Source: Thiobacillus denitrificans (GTDB lineage: Bacteria > Pseudomonadota > Gammaproteobacteria > Burkholderiales > Thiobacillaceae). Taken from it: a stretch of 64,000 nt of DNA. The notes below the pieces were generated by a model. The model had not been told where the DNA came from and did not search any database. It saw nothing but the letters and a program-made list of their open reading frames with translations. The translations under genes and the position numbers were made by a program. Shown here one piece after another: positions 37,572 to 47,108 of this stretch (its first letter is position 1; every line of letters starts with the position of its first letter). The stretch spans positions 1 to 64,000 of the forward strand of contig DYIY01000013.1 of the NCBI GenBank assembly GCA_020723405.1, read 5' to 3'.

Positions 37572-37857
37572 GACGCTTCCGTCGCGGACAACGGCGCCGG
37601 GTCTTGAAGAAACAGAAGGGGAGGGTGGCGACACAGCGCCGGTCGCCGATCCCTGGCAAGCCCTGGCCCAGGTCGGCGCGCAATTCATTTCTATCCTGGC
37701 AACCGCCAATGATCCCGCCGCGCCGGCTCATCCCTCGGTCGAGCGGGATACCGCAACCGGCGCGCGCAGCATAAAGCTGCCGTTGCCGCCGCTGGAAGCG
37801 GCGAGCCGGATCGCGGATGCATTGTCGTCACTGGCTGACGTTTTGCGCAGGCGGTGA
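37570..37857 (+). pseudogene. Unrecognised gene fragment
   Basis: This 95-codon frame has a plausible protein-like second half (DPWQALAQVGAQFISIL, then SIKLPLPPLEAASRIADALS and LADVLRRR) with good amphipathic helix character, while the first 25 codons are antisense to the nucleotidyltransferase fragment and look non-coding. I do not recognise the family. It is probably the C-terminal part of a gene whose start has been lost in rearrangement. Confidence 0.3.
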
Positions 37858-37869
37858 GCGGGTACGTTC

Positions 37870-37935
37870 GATCAGCAGATGAATGCTTTTTACACCGCGC
37901 TCGATCAACCGGCCAAGTCGATTCCCCGTCTCAGG
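37870..37935 (+). pseudogene. Remnant of a TacA-like antitoxin gene (direct repeat of 48394-48459)
   Basis: Twenty-two codons (QMNAFYTALDQPAKSIPRLR plus two) match codons 59-80 of the intact antitoxin gene at 48220-48498; 57 of 66 bases are identical and most differences are at third positions. The orientation is the same. No start, no N-terminal DNA-binding part and no toxin gene accompany it. It marks the left edge of the regulator-efflux cargo. The rest of 37936-38071 shows nothing recognisable. Confidence 0.8.
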
Positions 37936-38071
37936 AAAAAAGGGCCGTGTCGTGGGAGTTCGGCGGCAAAGCACGCTGGAGGTTAGCTAATCCTTGGCGA
38001 GCACTGACGACGCTATCGCCGCAGCTCTGCGGCATCGCGTCCGATCTCGTCATCGTACATCGCGCTGTGGT

Positions 38072-39499
38072 TTACCTCGACGGCATGCTGCTGTGTTCAT
38101 GCAAGTCGCTCGACAGTTCGGTGGCTGGCAGCGACAGGCAGAGTCGCAAGCCGGGATCTGCCCTGTGCGCGGACAGCGTCCAGCCATGCGCAAGTACGAT
38201 CTCCTGGCAAATGGCCAGGCCGAGGCCGGCGCCGTGATCGCGCCGATGCGCGCCGCGCCAGAAGCGCTCGAACATCAGGGGAAGTTGCGCGAAATCGATG
38301 CCTGGCCCGAAATCCCGCACGCTCAACGCATCGCCTTGAATCTCCACGATTACCGCAGTCTTCGCGGGCGCGTGCTGAATGGCGTTCTCCAATAAATTCT
38401 TCAGCAAGGTGAACAGGGCGCCGTGATCGGCCCGCCACGTCACGTCGCCGACCGAGGCGGACACCGTCAAGCGCACGTCGGCGGATTCCGCCATGCGCCG
38501 CAAATAGGAGACGGCCTCGTCGGTAATCTCCCGCACCCGGACGCGGGTGAAATCATAGTTGTGCGCCTCGCTTGCTTCAGCCAGGAGCAGAAGCTGCTGC
38601 ACCTGGCGTGTCATGTATTCGATGTCGCTCAATAGCGCGTCGCGGTCATTCTCGCCATCTTCTCTCAACTCGATCTGCGCGCGGATCAAGGCAAGCGGTG
38701 TCTTCAACTCGTGCGCCGCGGTGGCGAGAAACTCCTGTTGCAGACGATAGCCGCGCTCAAGCCGTTCCAGGGCACGGTTGAAGCTGTCGACAAGGGGGCT
38801 GATTTCCAAGGGGACCGCTTCGGTTTCAAGGCGCGCATGCAGCGAGCGAGGTGAAATGGCGGCTGCTGATTCCGATATCCTGCGCAACGGCTTGAGCGCG
38901 TAACCCAGCGTGAGGTAGGCGAAGAGGCCGAAGACAATGATCAACACGGCGCTGAAGAGGCCGATGCCTGCCCCCATGAACGGCAAGGCGAACTTGTGTT
39001 GAATGAGGTGCATGAGCCGGGCGCTGGCGGCATGTTGCAAATACCACTGCCGGCCCTGATGCACGAAGGGTTCGGTGGCGCCGTGCAAGGTCACCCCGTT
39101 GCGTTCAAAGACGAACCCGCCTCGCGCCAGCCGGGGACTGCTGTCAGTACTGCTCCCGACGGGCGGCCAGAACGCCTCCCCGGCCTTCGAGTAAAGCGCC
39201 ACCTTGCCTGCCGCATCCAGCACGCGGTAGGCAGTCTCAAGCGGAAGGCTGTCGTACAGCCAATCCAGGTCGGCTTCGCTGGCATCGAATCCGCTCGGAT
39301 TGCCGTTCTCGTCGAATTTGACTTTACCCGCCAGACTCTCCGCGCGCTCGGCCAGTTCCAATCCAGCCAGAACGTCGTTCTGGACAATCCATACCACAGC
39401 TGCGACGGCCAGCGCGATGCTGAAGAGCGCACCGACCACATAGGCCACGAGCACCTTCAGGCCCAGGCTACTCAGCCGTATCGTCTTCGCGGAGTGCAT
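38072..39499 (-). CDS. Sensor histidine kinase of the island RND cluster
   Basis: The 475-residue kinase has membrane helices at about 14-39 and 175-198 around a periplasmic domain of about 135 residues, then HAMP-like, HisKA (H263 in AAHELKTPL) and ATPase domains with NLLENAIQHAPAKT, DFGPGIDF and GAGLGLAIC. The start at 39499 (MHSAKTIRL) overlaps the regulator gene by 32 bp and has a G-rich sequence upstream. It is QseC/TctE-like in layout. Codon use (frequent cgc, gcg) differs from the core genome. Its genes and operator sites suggest control of the adjacent MipA and efflux genes. Confidence 0.92.
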   Translation of the reverse strand: MHSAKTIRLSSLGLKVLVAYVVGALFSIALAVAAVVWIVQNDVLAGLELAERAESLAGKVKFDENGNPSGFDASEADLDWLYDSLPLETAYRVLDAAGKVALYSKAGEAFWPPVGSSTDSSPRLARGGFVFERNGVTLHGATEPFVHQGRQWYLQHAASARLMHLIQHKFALPFMGAGIGLFSAVLIIVFGLFAYLTLGYALKPLRRISESAAAISPRSLHARLETEAVPLEISPLVDSFNRALERLERGYRLQQEFLATAAHELKTPLALIRAQIELREDGENDRDALLSDIEYMTRQVQQLLLLAEASEAHNYDFTRVRVREITDEAVSYLRRMAESADVRLTVSASVGDVTWRADHGALFTLLKNLLENAIQHAPAKTAVIVEIQGDALSVRDFGPGIDFAQLPLMFERFWRGAHRRDHGAGLGLAICQEIVLAHGWTLSAHRADPGLRLCLSLPATELSSDLHEHSSMPSR

Positions 39500-40154
39500 A
39501 TCCGAGCCCCCTTGTGTTGACGATCCGCTGGCGCGAACCGATGGCGAGCAGCTTGCGGCGAATGCGGTGCAGGGCCACATCCAGCGCGTTCGGCGTGACC
39601 GCCTCGCTCAAGCCCCATGCCGCCGCCTCCAGCGCGCCGCGACGCACGACATCCTCATGTTTGCGCAACAGCAGTAGCATGATCTGCATTTCCGCCGGGG
39701 CGAGGCTGACGCTTTCGTCTCCGCTGCACAAAACGCCCGTGTCTGGACGCAGCGTCAGATCGCCGTGGCTGGCATCCAACGGTCGGAGCTCCACGGGGCG
39801 GCGCAGCAATGCCCGTACACGCGCCACCATCTCGTCCATGGCAAACGGCTTGGGAAGATAGTCGTCAGCGCCTGCATCAAGGCCCTCCACACGGTCATGC
39901 AGCGCGTCTCGCGCGGTCAGTACGAGACAGGGTATGCGCAATCCGGCGGCCCGCAGACGCTGAAGTAGGACCAGCCCATCCCCATCCGGCAAGCCCCGAT
40001 CCAGGACCAGCGCACCGTAGGGCACCTGCTGGAGTGAAGACCACGCCGCATCGATGCGCCGCGCCACATCGGCGGCGATGCCGGCGGTGGCGAGCCCCGC
40101 GCAAACCAGCTGCGCGAGTCGTTCATGATCTTCTACCAGCAGGATTCGGTTCAT
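39468..40154 (-). CDS. OmpR-family response regulator of the island RND cluster
   Basis: The 228-residue regulator has a receiver domain with D52 (VLDRGLPDGDG), acidic E8-D9, LTAR and PKPF motifs, and a winged-helix DNA-binding domain with NALDVALHRIRRKLL and RGLGYAL. It overlaps mipA by one base (TGATG) and the kinase by 32 bp, so all three are one operon. GTAAG-N6-GTAAG sequences upstream of mipA, near the RND operon and upstream of the mlaA-like gene are candidate binding sites, inferred from the 11-bp spacing typical of this family. Confidence 0.93.
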   Translation of the reverse strand: MNRILLVEDHERLAQLVCAGLATAGIAADVARRIDAAWSSLQQVPYGALVLDRGLPDGDGLVLLQRLRAAGLRIPCLVLTARDALHDRVEGLDAGADDYLPKPFAMDEMVARVRALLRRPVELRPLDASHGDLTLRPDTGVLCSGDESVSLAPAEMQIMLLLLRKHEDVVRRGALEAAAWGLSEAVTPNALDVALHRIRRKLLAIGSRQRIVNTRGLGYALREDDTAE

Positions 40155-41008
40155 CAGAAGCTGTACTTATATCCCAAGAGAACGCGGTTCGTGTTGTCGC
40201 GGTCCACGAGCGTGCTGTCCTTGATGCCATCCGCGAGGCTGGTCACCGAGACATCCAACAACACTCCATGGTTGCGATCGATTTGGTACATGGCGCGCAA
40301 GCCAACTTCCATGTTCACACCGGCCTTGCCTGTATAGGCCGCACGGCTGGCTGTCGCTTCGCCGGCACGCACACCGTAGTAATAGTCCACATATTTATTG
40401 TCCAGCCAATGGGCCGCGACATGCGGCACGAGCATCACTTTATCGCTTAATCGAAAGTTCTTCTCCAGACCGAGGCTGAATTGCCGGCCCTTGCTGTGGC
40501 CGGACATGTCCCCAGTCCACTGGGCGCTCACATCGACAAGTTCATTCTCCCATTCCGCCTTGGCGCCAGCCCAGAAGCCGCCCTCGCGTTCGGCCATGCC
40601 GGCAAGGAACGGAGAATCACTGGCCTCGTAGCCGCCGAGGTCCATCTTGCCCACAATGCCGAAATTGATGCGGTTGGATTCCCCAAGGTCAAGGCTGGGG
40701 AGCTTCACCTCCAAGCCCAAGCCGCCCACTTTCACGTATTCGTTCTCGAAGCTGATCATGGGCAGCGCCTTGGTTTCGCGATCCATACCCTTGTAGGGTT
40801 TCTGCATGTTGATCACGCCGACGCCTAATCCCCAACTGCTGCCCTCGTGATCGCCGGGACCGTGCCCGGGGCCCCCGGGGCCGGGTTGTTGAGCGTTGGC
40901 GTCCGTGACGGAGAGGCACAGGGCGATGGCAAGGGCGGACACTTTTGCTGAGCGGGACATCGAAGACGAAGCGCTGGTGGCCGACAGGCGGGGTGATTTT
41001 GATTGCAT
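40154..41008 (-). CDS. MipA/OmpV family outer-membrane protein
   Basis: The 284-residue product has a signal peptide (ALAIALCLSVTDANA, cleavage near residue 39), a short Gly/Pro/His-rich linker (QQPGPGGPGHGPGDHEG) and a beta-barrel domain ending in LLGYKYSF with terminal phenylalanine. MipA/OmpV proteins are outer-membrane barrels variously tied to murein hydrolase scaffolding, osmotic response and antimicrobial resistance, and are often co-transcribed with a two-component system as here. The start at 41008 is supported by GGAG about 8 bp upstream; MSRSAKVS at residue 17 is an alternative. Confidence 0.88.
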   Translation of the reverse strand: MQSKSPRLSATSASSSMSRSAKVSALAIALCLSVTDANAQQPGPGGPGHGPGDHEGSSWGLGVGVINMQKPYKGMDRETKALPMISFENEYVKVGGLGLEVKLPSLDLGESNRINFGIVGKMDLGGYEASDSPFLAGMAEREGGFWAGAKAEWENELVDVSAQWTGDMSGHSKGRQFSLGLEKNFRLSDKVMLVPHVAAHWLDNKYVDYYYGVRAGEATASRAAYTGKAGVNMEVGLRAMYQIDRNHGVLLDVSVTSLADGIKDSTLVDRDNTNRVLLGYKYSF

Positions 41009-41057
41009 GTGAATAACTCCGATGGCGTTGAAGGAGCTCCATCGTCGCCGCTGCCTT

Positions 41058-41073
41058 CTTACTGGATGCTTAC
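41058..41073 (-). promoter_or_regulatory. GTAAG-N6-GTAAG operator facing mipA
   Basis: Two GTAAG half-sites on the minus strand (plus-strand CTTAC at 41058 and 41069) are exactly 11 bp apart, 50 bp upstream of the mipA start. The spacing is that of OmpR/PmrA-type regulators, and the same motif recurs at 46973-46988. Binding by the regulator encoded in the mipA operon is inferred. Confidence 0.6.
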
Positions 41074-41101
41074 CGAAAACCCGTTGATCGTCCCGTCCAC
41101 A

Positions 41102-41117
41102 GTAAGTATTCGGAAAG
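41102..41117 (+). promoter_or_regulatory. Degenerate GTAAG-N6-GAAAG operator facing the RND operon
   Basis: On the plus strand GTAAG (41102-41106) is followed 11 bp on by GAAAG (41113-41117), one base off the motif, 46 bp before the outer-membrane-factor gene. Together with the site at 41058 it would let one regulator control both divergent operons. Confidence 0.4.
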
Positions 41118-41162
41118 ACGCATTGCCGGAAAGTCGCGTCCTGTCAGAGACAAGGACACCCC

Positions 41163-42683
41163 ATGCCGCCATCCGCCGATTTCATTCCTGTCACCTTCAT
41201 GTCCCGCCGCCGCGCGGCCCGGTTCGGGCTCGCGGCTGCACTGCACCTCGCCGGGTGTGCCACGACCGTTCCCGAGCTGACGCGCGGCAGCCCGGCCGCG
41301 CCCGTGGCCGCCCAGTGGCACGCGCCATTGCCGCACGGCGGTCAACTCGCCGAGCTGAGCCTCTGGTGGGCCAGGTTCGACGATCCGCTGCTGCCGCGCC
41401 TCATCGAGGCCGGACAACAGGTCAGTCCGACCTTGGCCCAGGCTGCCGCGCGCATCGCCGATGCCCGCGCCGCACGCGTTGCGCGGCAGGCCACCCTGAT
41501 GCCCTCACTCGTTGCGAGCGTTTCATCAAGCCGGGGACGATCACTGGGCGCGCCGATTGGCGCCGAATCTTCGGCGGGTTTGCAGCTTGGCTGGGAGCTG
41601 GACCTTTTCGGCGCGAATCGTGCCGCCGCCAACGCCGCGCAAGCGCGGCTCGAATCCAGCCAGGCCGGTTGGCATGACGCGCGGGTTTCGGTCGCCGCCG
41701 AAGTGGCGACGAACTATGTCGATCTGCGTGCTTGCGAGGCCCAGGCCCTGCAGGCGGAACTGGATGCCAGTTCACGCGCGCAAACAGCGCGGATCACCCG
41801 CCTGGCCGCGAAGGCCGGCTTTCAGTCCCCCGCCGCGGCGGACCTGGCGAATGCCAGTGCGGCACAGGGCAACGTGGCATTGATCCAGCAACGCGCGCAA
41901 TGCGATCTTTTGATCAAGACGCTGGTTGCGCTAACCGCCATCGACGAAGCGGCGATTCGCCGCGATCTCGCCACCGCAACCGCCCGGCTGCCACGGCCAG
42001 CCGAACTCAGCGTTGCCACGGTACCGGCGGAGGTGCTTGCCCAGCGCCCCGACATCCACGCGGCAATGCGTGACGTGATCGCGGCGAGCGCCGACTCGGA
42101 TCAGGCGCGGGCGCAACGTTGGCCTCGCATCACGCTGGCCGGAAACATCGGCGCGGCAAGCATCAAGAGCGAGGGCGTCCGCACGGATGGCACGGTCTGG
42201 AGTATCGGGCCGGTGACCGTGACCCTGCCGTTGTTCGACGGGGGCGCGCGCCGAGCCGACGCGGCAGCGGCCCGCGCCCGCTTTGATGCCGCGACCACCG
42301 TCTATGCCGCTCGTTTGCGTGAAGCGATCCGAGATGTGGAGACCGCCCTCGTCACATTGGATAGCACGGCGAAACGCGGCGAGGACGCCTTCATCGCCGC
42401 CACCGGATTCGAACGTTCCTTTGGCGCCACCGAGGCGAGCTACCGGGCCGGCATGGCCAGCCTGTTCGAGCTCGAGGATGCGCGCCGAAGCATGGTGGCC
42501 GCGCAAAGCGCCGTGATCGAGCTGCATCGTGAGCGCATCTCCGCCTGGATCGCGCTTTATCGCGCGCTGGGCGGTGGCTGGTCCGCCGCCGGAACGCACA
42601 CGGCGAGCAATGAAGCGGATCGTCCCGATTTCTCCACCGCCGGCGGCCTTAAGGCGCCGTACAGAAAGCAAGGAACAAAATAA
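41163..42683 (+). CDS. NodT-family outer-membrane efflux lipoprotein
   Basis: This 506-residue outer-membrane factor forms the exit duct of the tripartite RND pump. The signal ends in a lipobox (LAGC, about residue 31) and two OEP/TolC-type repeats follow, with LSLWWARFDDPLLPRLIEAG and LGWELDLFGANR as family signatures and AQRPDIHAAMRDVIAA opening the second repeat. The start at 41163 is supported by AAGGA; M13 is an alternative that shortens the leader. The stop overlaps the adaptor start (TAATG). Confidence 0.92.
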   Translation: MPPSADFIPVTFMSRRRAARFGLAAALHLAGCATTVPELTRGSPAAPVAAQWHAPLPHGGQLAELSLWWARFDDPLLPRLIEAGQQVSPTLAQAAARIADARAARVARQATLMPSLVASVSSSRGRSLGAPIGAESSAGLQLGWELDLFGANRAAANAAQARLESSQAGWHDARVSVAAEVATNYVDLRACEAQALQAELDASSRAQTARITRLAAKAGFQSPAAADLANASAAQGNVALIQQRAQCDLLIKTLVALTAIDEAAIRRDLATATARLPRPAELSVATVPAEVLAQRPDIHAAMRDVIAASADSDQARAQRWPRITLAGNIGAASIKSEGVRTDGTVWSIGPVTVTLPLFDGGARRADAAAARARFDAATTVYAARLREAIRDVETALVTLDSTAKRGEDAFIAATGFERSFGATEASYRAGMASLFELEDARRSMVAAQSAVIELHRERISAWIALYRALGGGWSAAGTHTASNEADRPDFSTAGGLKAPYRKQGTK

Positions 42684-43825
42684 TGGGAAAACCACGCGTA
42701 TTCGTGGCCGCCGTGGTCATCGCGGTGATCATCACCGTAACAGGCCCATTGGCCATGCATGCCTTCAGCGGAACCGCCGGCGATGAAGCCGTTTCAGTCG
42801 AGAAGCCCGCTCTGACCGTGGAGGCAACGACGCCACAGCCAGCCACACTGCCCATCCGGATAAGCGCGAACGGGAACATCATGGCCTGGCAGGAAGCCAG
42901 CATCGGTACCGAGGCGGACGGCCTGCGACTGTCCAGCGTCAAAGCCAACGTTGGCGACGTCGTCAGGCGTGGCCAAGTGCTCGCCACTTTCGCCTCCGGA
43001 ACGGTGGTTGCCGAACTTGCGCAAAGCCGCGCCGCCGTCGCCGAGGCCGAGGCCGAACTCGCCGAAGCCACCGACAACGCGCAGCGCGCCCATGGACTGC
43101 AAACAACCGGCGCGATGTCGGCCCAGCAGATCCAGCGGTACATCACAGCGGAACGCACCGCGCAGGCGAGATTGGGGGCGGCACAAGCCGTCGAGAAAAC
43201 ACAGCGGTTCCGCCTGGACCAGACCCGGGTTATCGCGCCCGACGATGGCGTGATCTCGGCCCGCGGCGCCACGGTGGGCGCGGTACTGCCATCAGGCCAG
43301 GAACTGTTCCGGCTGATCCGGCGCGGCCGGCTCGAATGGCGTGCCGAGGTCGCGGCGTCCGACCTTGAGAAGCTCAAACCCGGCCAGATGGCTCACGTCA
43401 CTCCGGTCGGTGGCGAGACGATCAAGGGCAGGTTGCGGATGGTCGCGCCCACGGTCGATACCCAGACCCGTAACGGCCTGGTCTACGTCGACCTGCCGGC
43501 GGATGCTCCGGCCCGCGCCGGCATGTTCGCGCGCGGCGACTTCGATGTCGGCACCGGCCGGGTGATGACTCTGCCGCAGAGCGCGGTGCTGCTGCGCGAC
43601 GGCTTCAACTACGCCATGCGTATCGGCCCGGACTCCAGGGTCACGCAGACCAAGGTGAAGGTGGGCCAGCGCGCGGGAGACCGCATCGAGATCACCGGCG
43701 GCATCGAGGCGTCGGCGCGGGTGGTCGCGTCTGGGGGAGCTTTCCTCGGCGACGGCGATCTGGTGCGCGTGGTTGACGATTCGTCGGTCCCGAGCGGCAC
43801 GGCACATAGCGAGGCAATACGATGA
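42683..43825 (+). CDS. RND efflux periplasmic adaptor subunit
   Basis: The 380-residue membrane-fusion protein links the inner-membrane pump to the outer-membrane duct. It has an N-terminal anchor or signal (residues 6-24), a biotinyl-lipoyl-like strand set (EADGLRLSSVKANVGDVVRRGQ), an alpha-hairpin (about 110-165, rich in Ala/Glu/Gln), and beta-barrel and membrane-proximal domains (LPQSAVLLRDGFNYAM). It overlaps both neighbours (TAATG and ATGA), so the three pump genes are translationally coupled. No lipobox is present. Confidence 0.93.
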   Translation: MGKPRVFVAAVVIAVIITVTGPLAMHAFSGTAGDEAVSVEKPALTVEATTPQPATLPIRISANGNIMAWQEASIGTEADGLRLSSVKANVGDVVRRGQVLATFASGTVVAELAQSRAAVAEAEAELAEATDNAQRAHGLQTTGAMSAQQIQRYITAERTAQARLGAAQAVEKTQRFRLDQTRVIAPDDGVISARGATVGAVLPSGQELFRLIRRGRLEWRAEVAASDLEKLKPGQMAHVTPVGGETIKGRLRMVAPTVDTQTRNGLVYVDLPADAPARAGMFARGDFDVGTGRVMTLPQSAVLLRDGFNYAMRIGPDSRVTQTKVKVGQRAGDRIEITGGIEASARVVASGGAFLGDGDLVRVVDDSSVPSGTAHSEAIR

Positions 43826-46800
43826 GCCTCAATGTCTCGTCCTGGTCGATCCGCAATCCGACCCCGGCCATTCTGCTCTTCATCATGCTGACGCTTGCGG
43901 GCCTGATGGCCTTCAAAGCCATGAAGGTGCAGAACTTCCCCGACATTGCGCCACCGATGGTCACGGTGATGGCGTCGCTGCCCGGTGCTTCGCCGTCTCA
44001 ACTGGAGACCGATGTCGCACGCAAGATCGAGAACTCGCTGGCGTCGGTGCAGGCAGTCAAGCACATCCAGAGCAGGCTAATTGACGGCAATGCGACCATC
44101 TCGGTCGAGTTTCGTCTTGAGAAGCCGGTGCAGGAGGCCGTCGATGACGTACGCGACGCCGTCGCCCGCATACGCGCCGATCTTCCGGCGGACCTGCGCG
44201 ACCCCGTCATCAAGAAGGAGGAATTCGCCAGCTCGCCGATCCTGACCTACACGGTCGCATCGGCGCGCCTGGATGGCGAAGCGCTATCGTGGTTCGTCGA
44301 CAATGAGGTCAGCAAAACCCTGCTCGCAGTCCCCGGCGTCGGCACGGTCACGCGCGTTGGCGGTGTGACCCGCGAGGTGCGCATCGACCTCGATCCCGCG
44401 CGTCTGCTCGCGTTGAATGCGACGGCGGCGGACATCTCACACCAGCTACGCCAAGTACAGCAGGAGGCATCAGGGGGACGTGCCGATTTGGGCGGTGCCG
44501 AACATTTCGTGCGAACCTTCGCAACCGTGCCCACGGCGGCGGCGCTGGCCGAGCTCGAAATCACCTTGGACGACGGCCGGAAAATCCGGCTCGACCAAGT
44601 CGCCAATATCGCCGATACGGTAGCCGAGCCACGCTCCATCGCGCGCCTGAACGGTGACCCGGTGGTCGGTTTCGAGATCGTGCGCGCCCGGGGCTCCGGC
44701 GAGATCGATGTGGCCAATGGGGTGCGTGCCGCCCTTGAAAAGATGAAGGAACGGCACCCGGAAATCACCGTCACCGAGGCATTCAACTCCGTGGATCCCG
44801 TCATCGAGAACTACGACGGCTCACTATGGTTGCTCTTCGAGGGGGCGGCGCTGGCGGTGCTGGTGGTTTTCCTGTTTCTGCGCGACTGGCGGGCAACCTT
44901 CGTGTCGGCGGTCGCCCTGCCGCTGTCGGTGATCCCGACCTTTGCCGTGATGTATCTGATGGGCTTCACGTTCAACACCGTGACGCTGTTGTCCCTGTCA
45001 TTGGTGATCGGCATCCTGGTCGACGATGCCATCGTCGAGGTCGAGAACATCGAGCGCCACCTGCTGATGGGCAAGAAACCCTATCAGGCGGCGATGGAGG
45101 CGGCCGATGAGATTGGCCTCGCGGTCATCGCGACCACCTTCACCTTGATCGCGGTATTCCTGCCGACGGCATTCATGAGCGGCGTCGTCGGCATGTTTTT
45201 CGTGCAGTTCGGCTGGACGGCGGCAGTCGCGGTGTTCTTCTCGCTCGTCGTCGCCCGCATGCTGACGCCGATGATGGCGGCCTACCTGCTGCGCGCGCCG
45301 AAGAAACATGCCGGGCACGAGCCACCATGGGTGACTTTCTATCTGTCATGGGCGCGCTGGTGTCTGCGCCATCGCCTTTTGGTGGTGGCCGGCGCCGTGG
45401 CCTTCTTCGTGGGCGGCCTGTTGCTCGCCGCGACACTTCCCGGCGCCTTCATGCCACCGGATGACGACGCGCAAACCCAGGTGACGCTGACGCTGCCACC
45501 AGGCGCCAAGCTGCATGACACATTGAAAGTCGCTGAGCGGGCGCGGGACATCCTGCGGAAAAATGCCCATGTGAAGATGGTTTACACCGCGATCGGCGCG
45601 GGCAATACCGGCGCCGATCCGTCCGATCAGGCGGGTGCTTCCGGCGCAAACGTCCGCACGGCGGTGCTGACGATCAACGTGACCCACCGCAATGATCGTC
45701 CCGGTCTGAAAATACAGAAGATCGAGGCGCAGTTGCGCGATGCGCTGGCGACGCTGCCCGGCGTGCGCGTGAAGGTGGGCACGGGCGGCTCCAGCGAGAA
45801 CTATGTGCTGGTGCTGGCCGGCGAGGATAGTCGAGTGCTCGCGCAGCATGCGCAACAGGTGGAACGCGAACTGCGCACCATCCCCGGTATCGGCGCGGTC
45901 ACCTCAAGCGCAAGCCTGGTACGGCCAGAACTGGTCGTGCGGCCTGATTTCGCGCGCGCGGCCGATCTGGGCGTCACTTCGGCGGCGATCGCCGAAACGC
46001 TGCGCGTCGCCACGACGGGCGACTACGATCAGGAACTCGCCAAGCTGAACCTGAGCGAGCGGCAGGTGCCCGTGGTCGTCAGGCTCAACGACGCCGCCCG
46101 CGACGACTTGCAGACGCTCAAGCGTCTGCCGGTACCCGGTGCGCGGGGTCCGGTGGCGCTGGAGAACGTCGCGACGCTGGAGATCGATAGCGGTCCCGCG
46201 GAGATTGCGCGCTACGACCGCATGCGCAACGTCAACATCGAGATTGAATTGAACGGCCGGGAGCTGGGTGTCGTGGAACAGGCCGCACTCGCGCTGCCCA
46301 GCTTGCAAAAACTGCCGCCGGGCGTGACGCGGACGTCGAGCGGTGACGCTGAACAGATGGGCGAGTTGGCCAGCGGCTTCGGCCTGGCGATGCTGACCGG
46401 CGTGCTGTGCATTTATATGGTGCTGGTCCTGCTGCTGAAGGACTTCGCTCAGCCATTGAGCATTCTGACCGCGCTCGTGTTTTCTGTCCCGGGCGCATTC
46501 CTGGCGCTGTTCATCACGGGAACCGCGCTGTCGATGCCAGCGATGATCGGGCTGATCATGCTGATGGGGATTGCGACGAAGAACTCGATCCTGCTGATCG
46601 ACTACGTCATCCTCGCGCGCCGGGATTGTGGCCCAAATCGCGGCCTGAATCGCCGCGACGCCATCCTCGACGCGTGCCGCAAGCGTGCCCGACCCATTGT
46701 GATGACGACGGTTGCCATGGGCGCGGGCATGATTCCGATCGCGCTTGGATGGGGCGCCGATCCGAGCTTCCGCTCGCCGATGGCCATCGTCGTGATCGGC

Positions 46801-46932
46801 GGACTGGTCACCTCGACGTTCCTGAGCCTCCTCGTCATCCCGGTGGTGTACAGCTACGTGGACGACGCCGTGCAATGGGCCATCCGGCGCTTCGGAGCAC
46901 TAGCGCTTGGCGAGCCGGCCGCCAGCCTGTGA
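43822..46932 (+). CDS. RND efflux transporter, inner-membrane permease (HAE1-like)
   Basis: This 1036-residue proton-driven permease has 12 membrane helices and two large periplasmic loops. The proton-relay residues are present: D401-D402 in GILVDDAIVEVENIERH and K920 in TKNSILLIDY. The N-terminal WSIRNPTPAILLF and the 1036-residue length are as in HAE1/MexF-type drug pumps; heavy-metal CusA-type methionine clusters are not evident. Substrate cannot be read from sequence. It is the last gene of the OMF-MFP-RND operon and is followed by the mlaA-like gene after 176 bp. Confidence 0.95.
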   Translation: MSLNVSSWSIRNPTPAILLFIMLTLAGLMAFKAMKVQNFPDIAPPMVTVMASLPGASPSQLETDVARKIENSLASVQAVKHIQSRLIDGNATISVEFRLEKPVQEAVDDVRDAVARIRADLPADLRDPVIKKEEFASSPILTYTVASARLDGEALSWFVDNEVSKTLLAVPGVGTVTRVGGVTREVRIDLDPARLLALNATAADISHQLRQVQQEASGGRADLGGAEHFVRTFATVPTAAALAELEITLDDGRKIRLDQVANIADTVAEPRSIARLNGDPVVGFEIVRARGSGEIDVANGVRAALEKMKERHPEITVTEAFNSVDPVIENYDGSLWLLFEGAALAVLVVFLFLRDWRATFVSAVALPLSVIPTFAVMYLMGFTFNTVTLLSLSLVIGILVDDAIVEVENIERHLLMGKKPYQAAMEAADEIGLAVIATTFTLIAVFLPTAFMSGVVGMFFVQFGWTAAVAVFFSLVVARMLTPMMAAYLLRAPKKHAGHEPPWVTFYLSWARWCLRHRLLVVAGAVAFFVGGLLLAATLPGAFMPPDDDAQTQVTLTLPPGAKLHDTLKVAERARDILRKNAHVKMVYTAIGAGNTGADPSDQAGASGANVRTAVLTINVTHRNDRPGLKIQKIEAQLRDALATLPGVRVKVGTGGSSENYVLVLAGEDSRVLAQHAQQVERELRTIPGIGAVTSSASLVRPELVVRPDFARAADLGVTSAAIAETLRVATTGDYDQELAKLNLSERQVPVVVRLNDAARDDLQTLKRLPVPGARGPVALENVATLEIDSGPAEIARYDRMRNVNIEIELNGRELGVVEQAALALPSLQKLPPGVTRTSSGDAEQMGELASGFGLAMLTGVLCIYMVLVLLLKDFAQPLSILTALVFSVPGAFLALFITGTALSMPAMIGLIMLMGIATKNSILLIDYVILARRDCGPNRGLNRRDAILDACRKRARPIVMTTVAMGAGMIPIALGWGADPSFRSPMAIVVIGGLVTSTFLSLLVIPVVYSYVDDAVQWAIRRFGALALGEPAASL

Positions 46933-46972
46933 CACCGAAGTCATCCCGTCGGCGCGACAGGCATGAAGCACG

Positions 46973-46988
46973 GTAAGTGTGCGGTAAG
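46973..46988 (+). promoter_or_regulatory. GTAAG-N6-GTAAG operator upstream of the mlaA-like gene
   Basis: GTAAG occurs at 46973 and 46984, exactly 11 bp apart, 121 bp before the mlaA-like ATG and facing it. The motif is identical to that before mipA on the opposite strand, which implies that the mlaA-like gene belongs to the same regulon. Confidence 0.6.
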
Positions 46989-47108
46989 AGGCCAGCATGG
47001 AGCATGTATTCCTTGCCTGGCCAGGCGCCGCGTAGACAGCACAGAAGTTCTGATCTCAGACCGTCCGCCGCCGATTCCCACATGTCTCAACGCCTATGGA
47101 GCATTCAA

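Noticed and set aside
46973-46988. GTAAG repeats as chance matches
   Set aside because: A single pair could be chance, but two exact pairs and one near match, each with 11-bp spacing and each facing a gene of the same cluster, make coincidence unlikely; they are kept as operators with moderate confidence.
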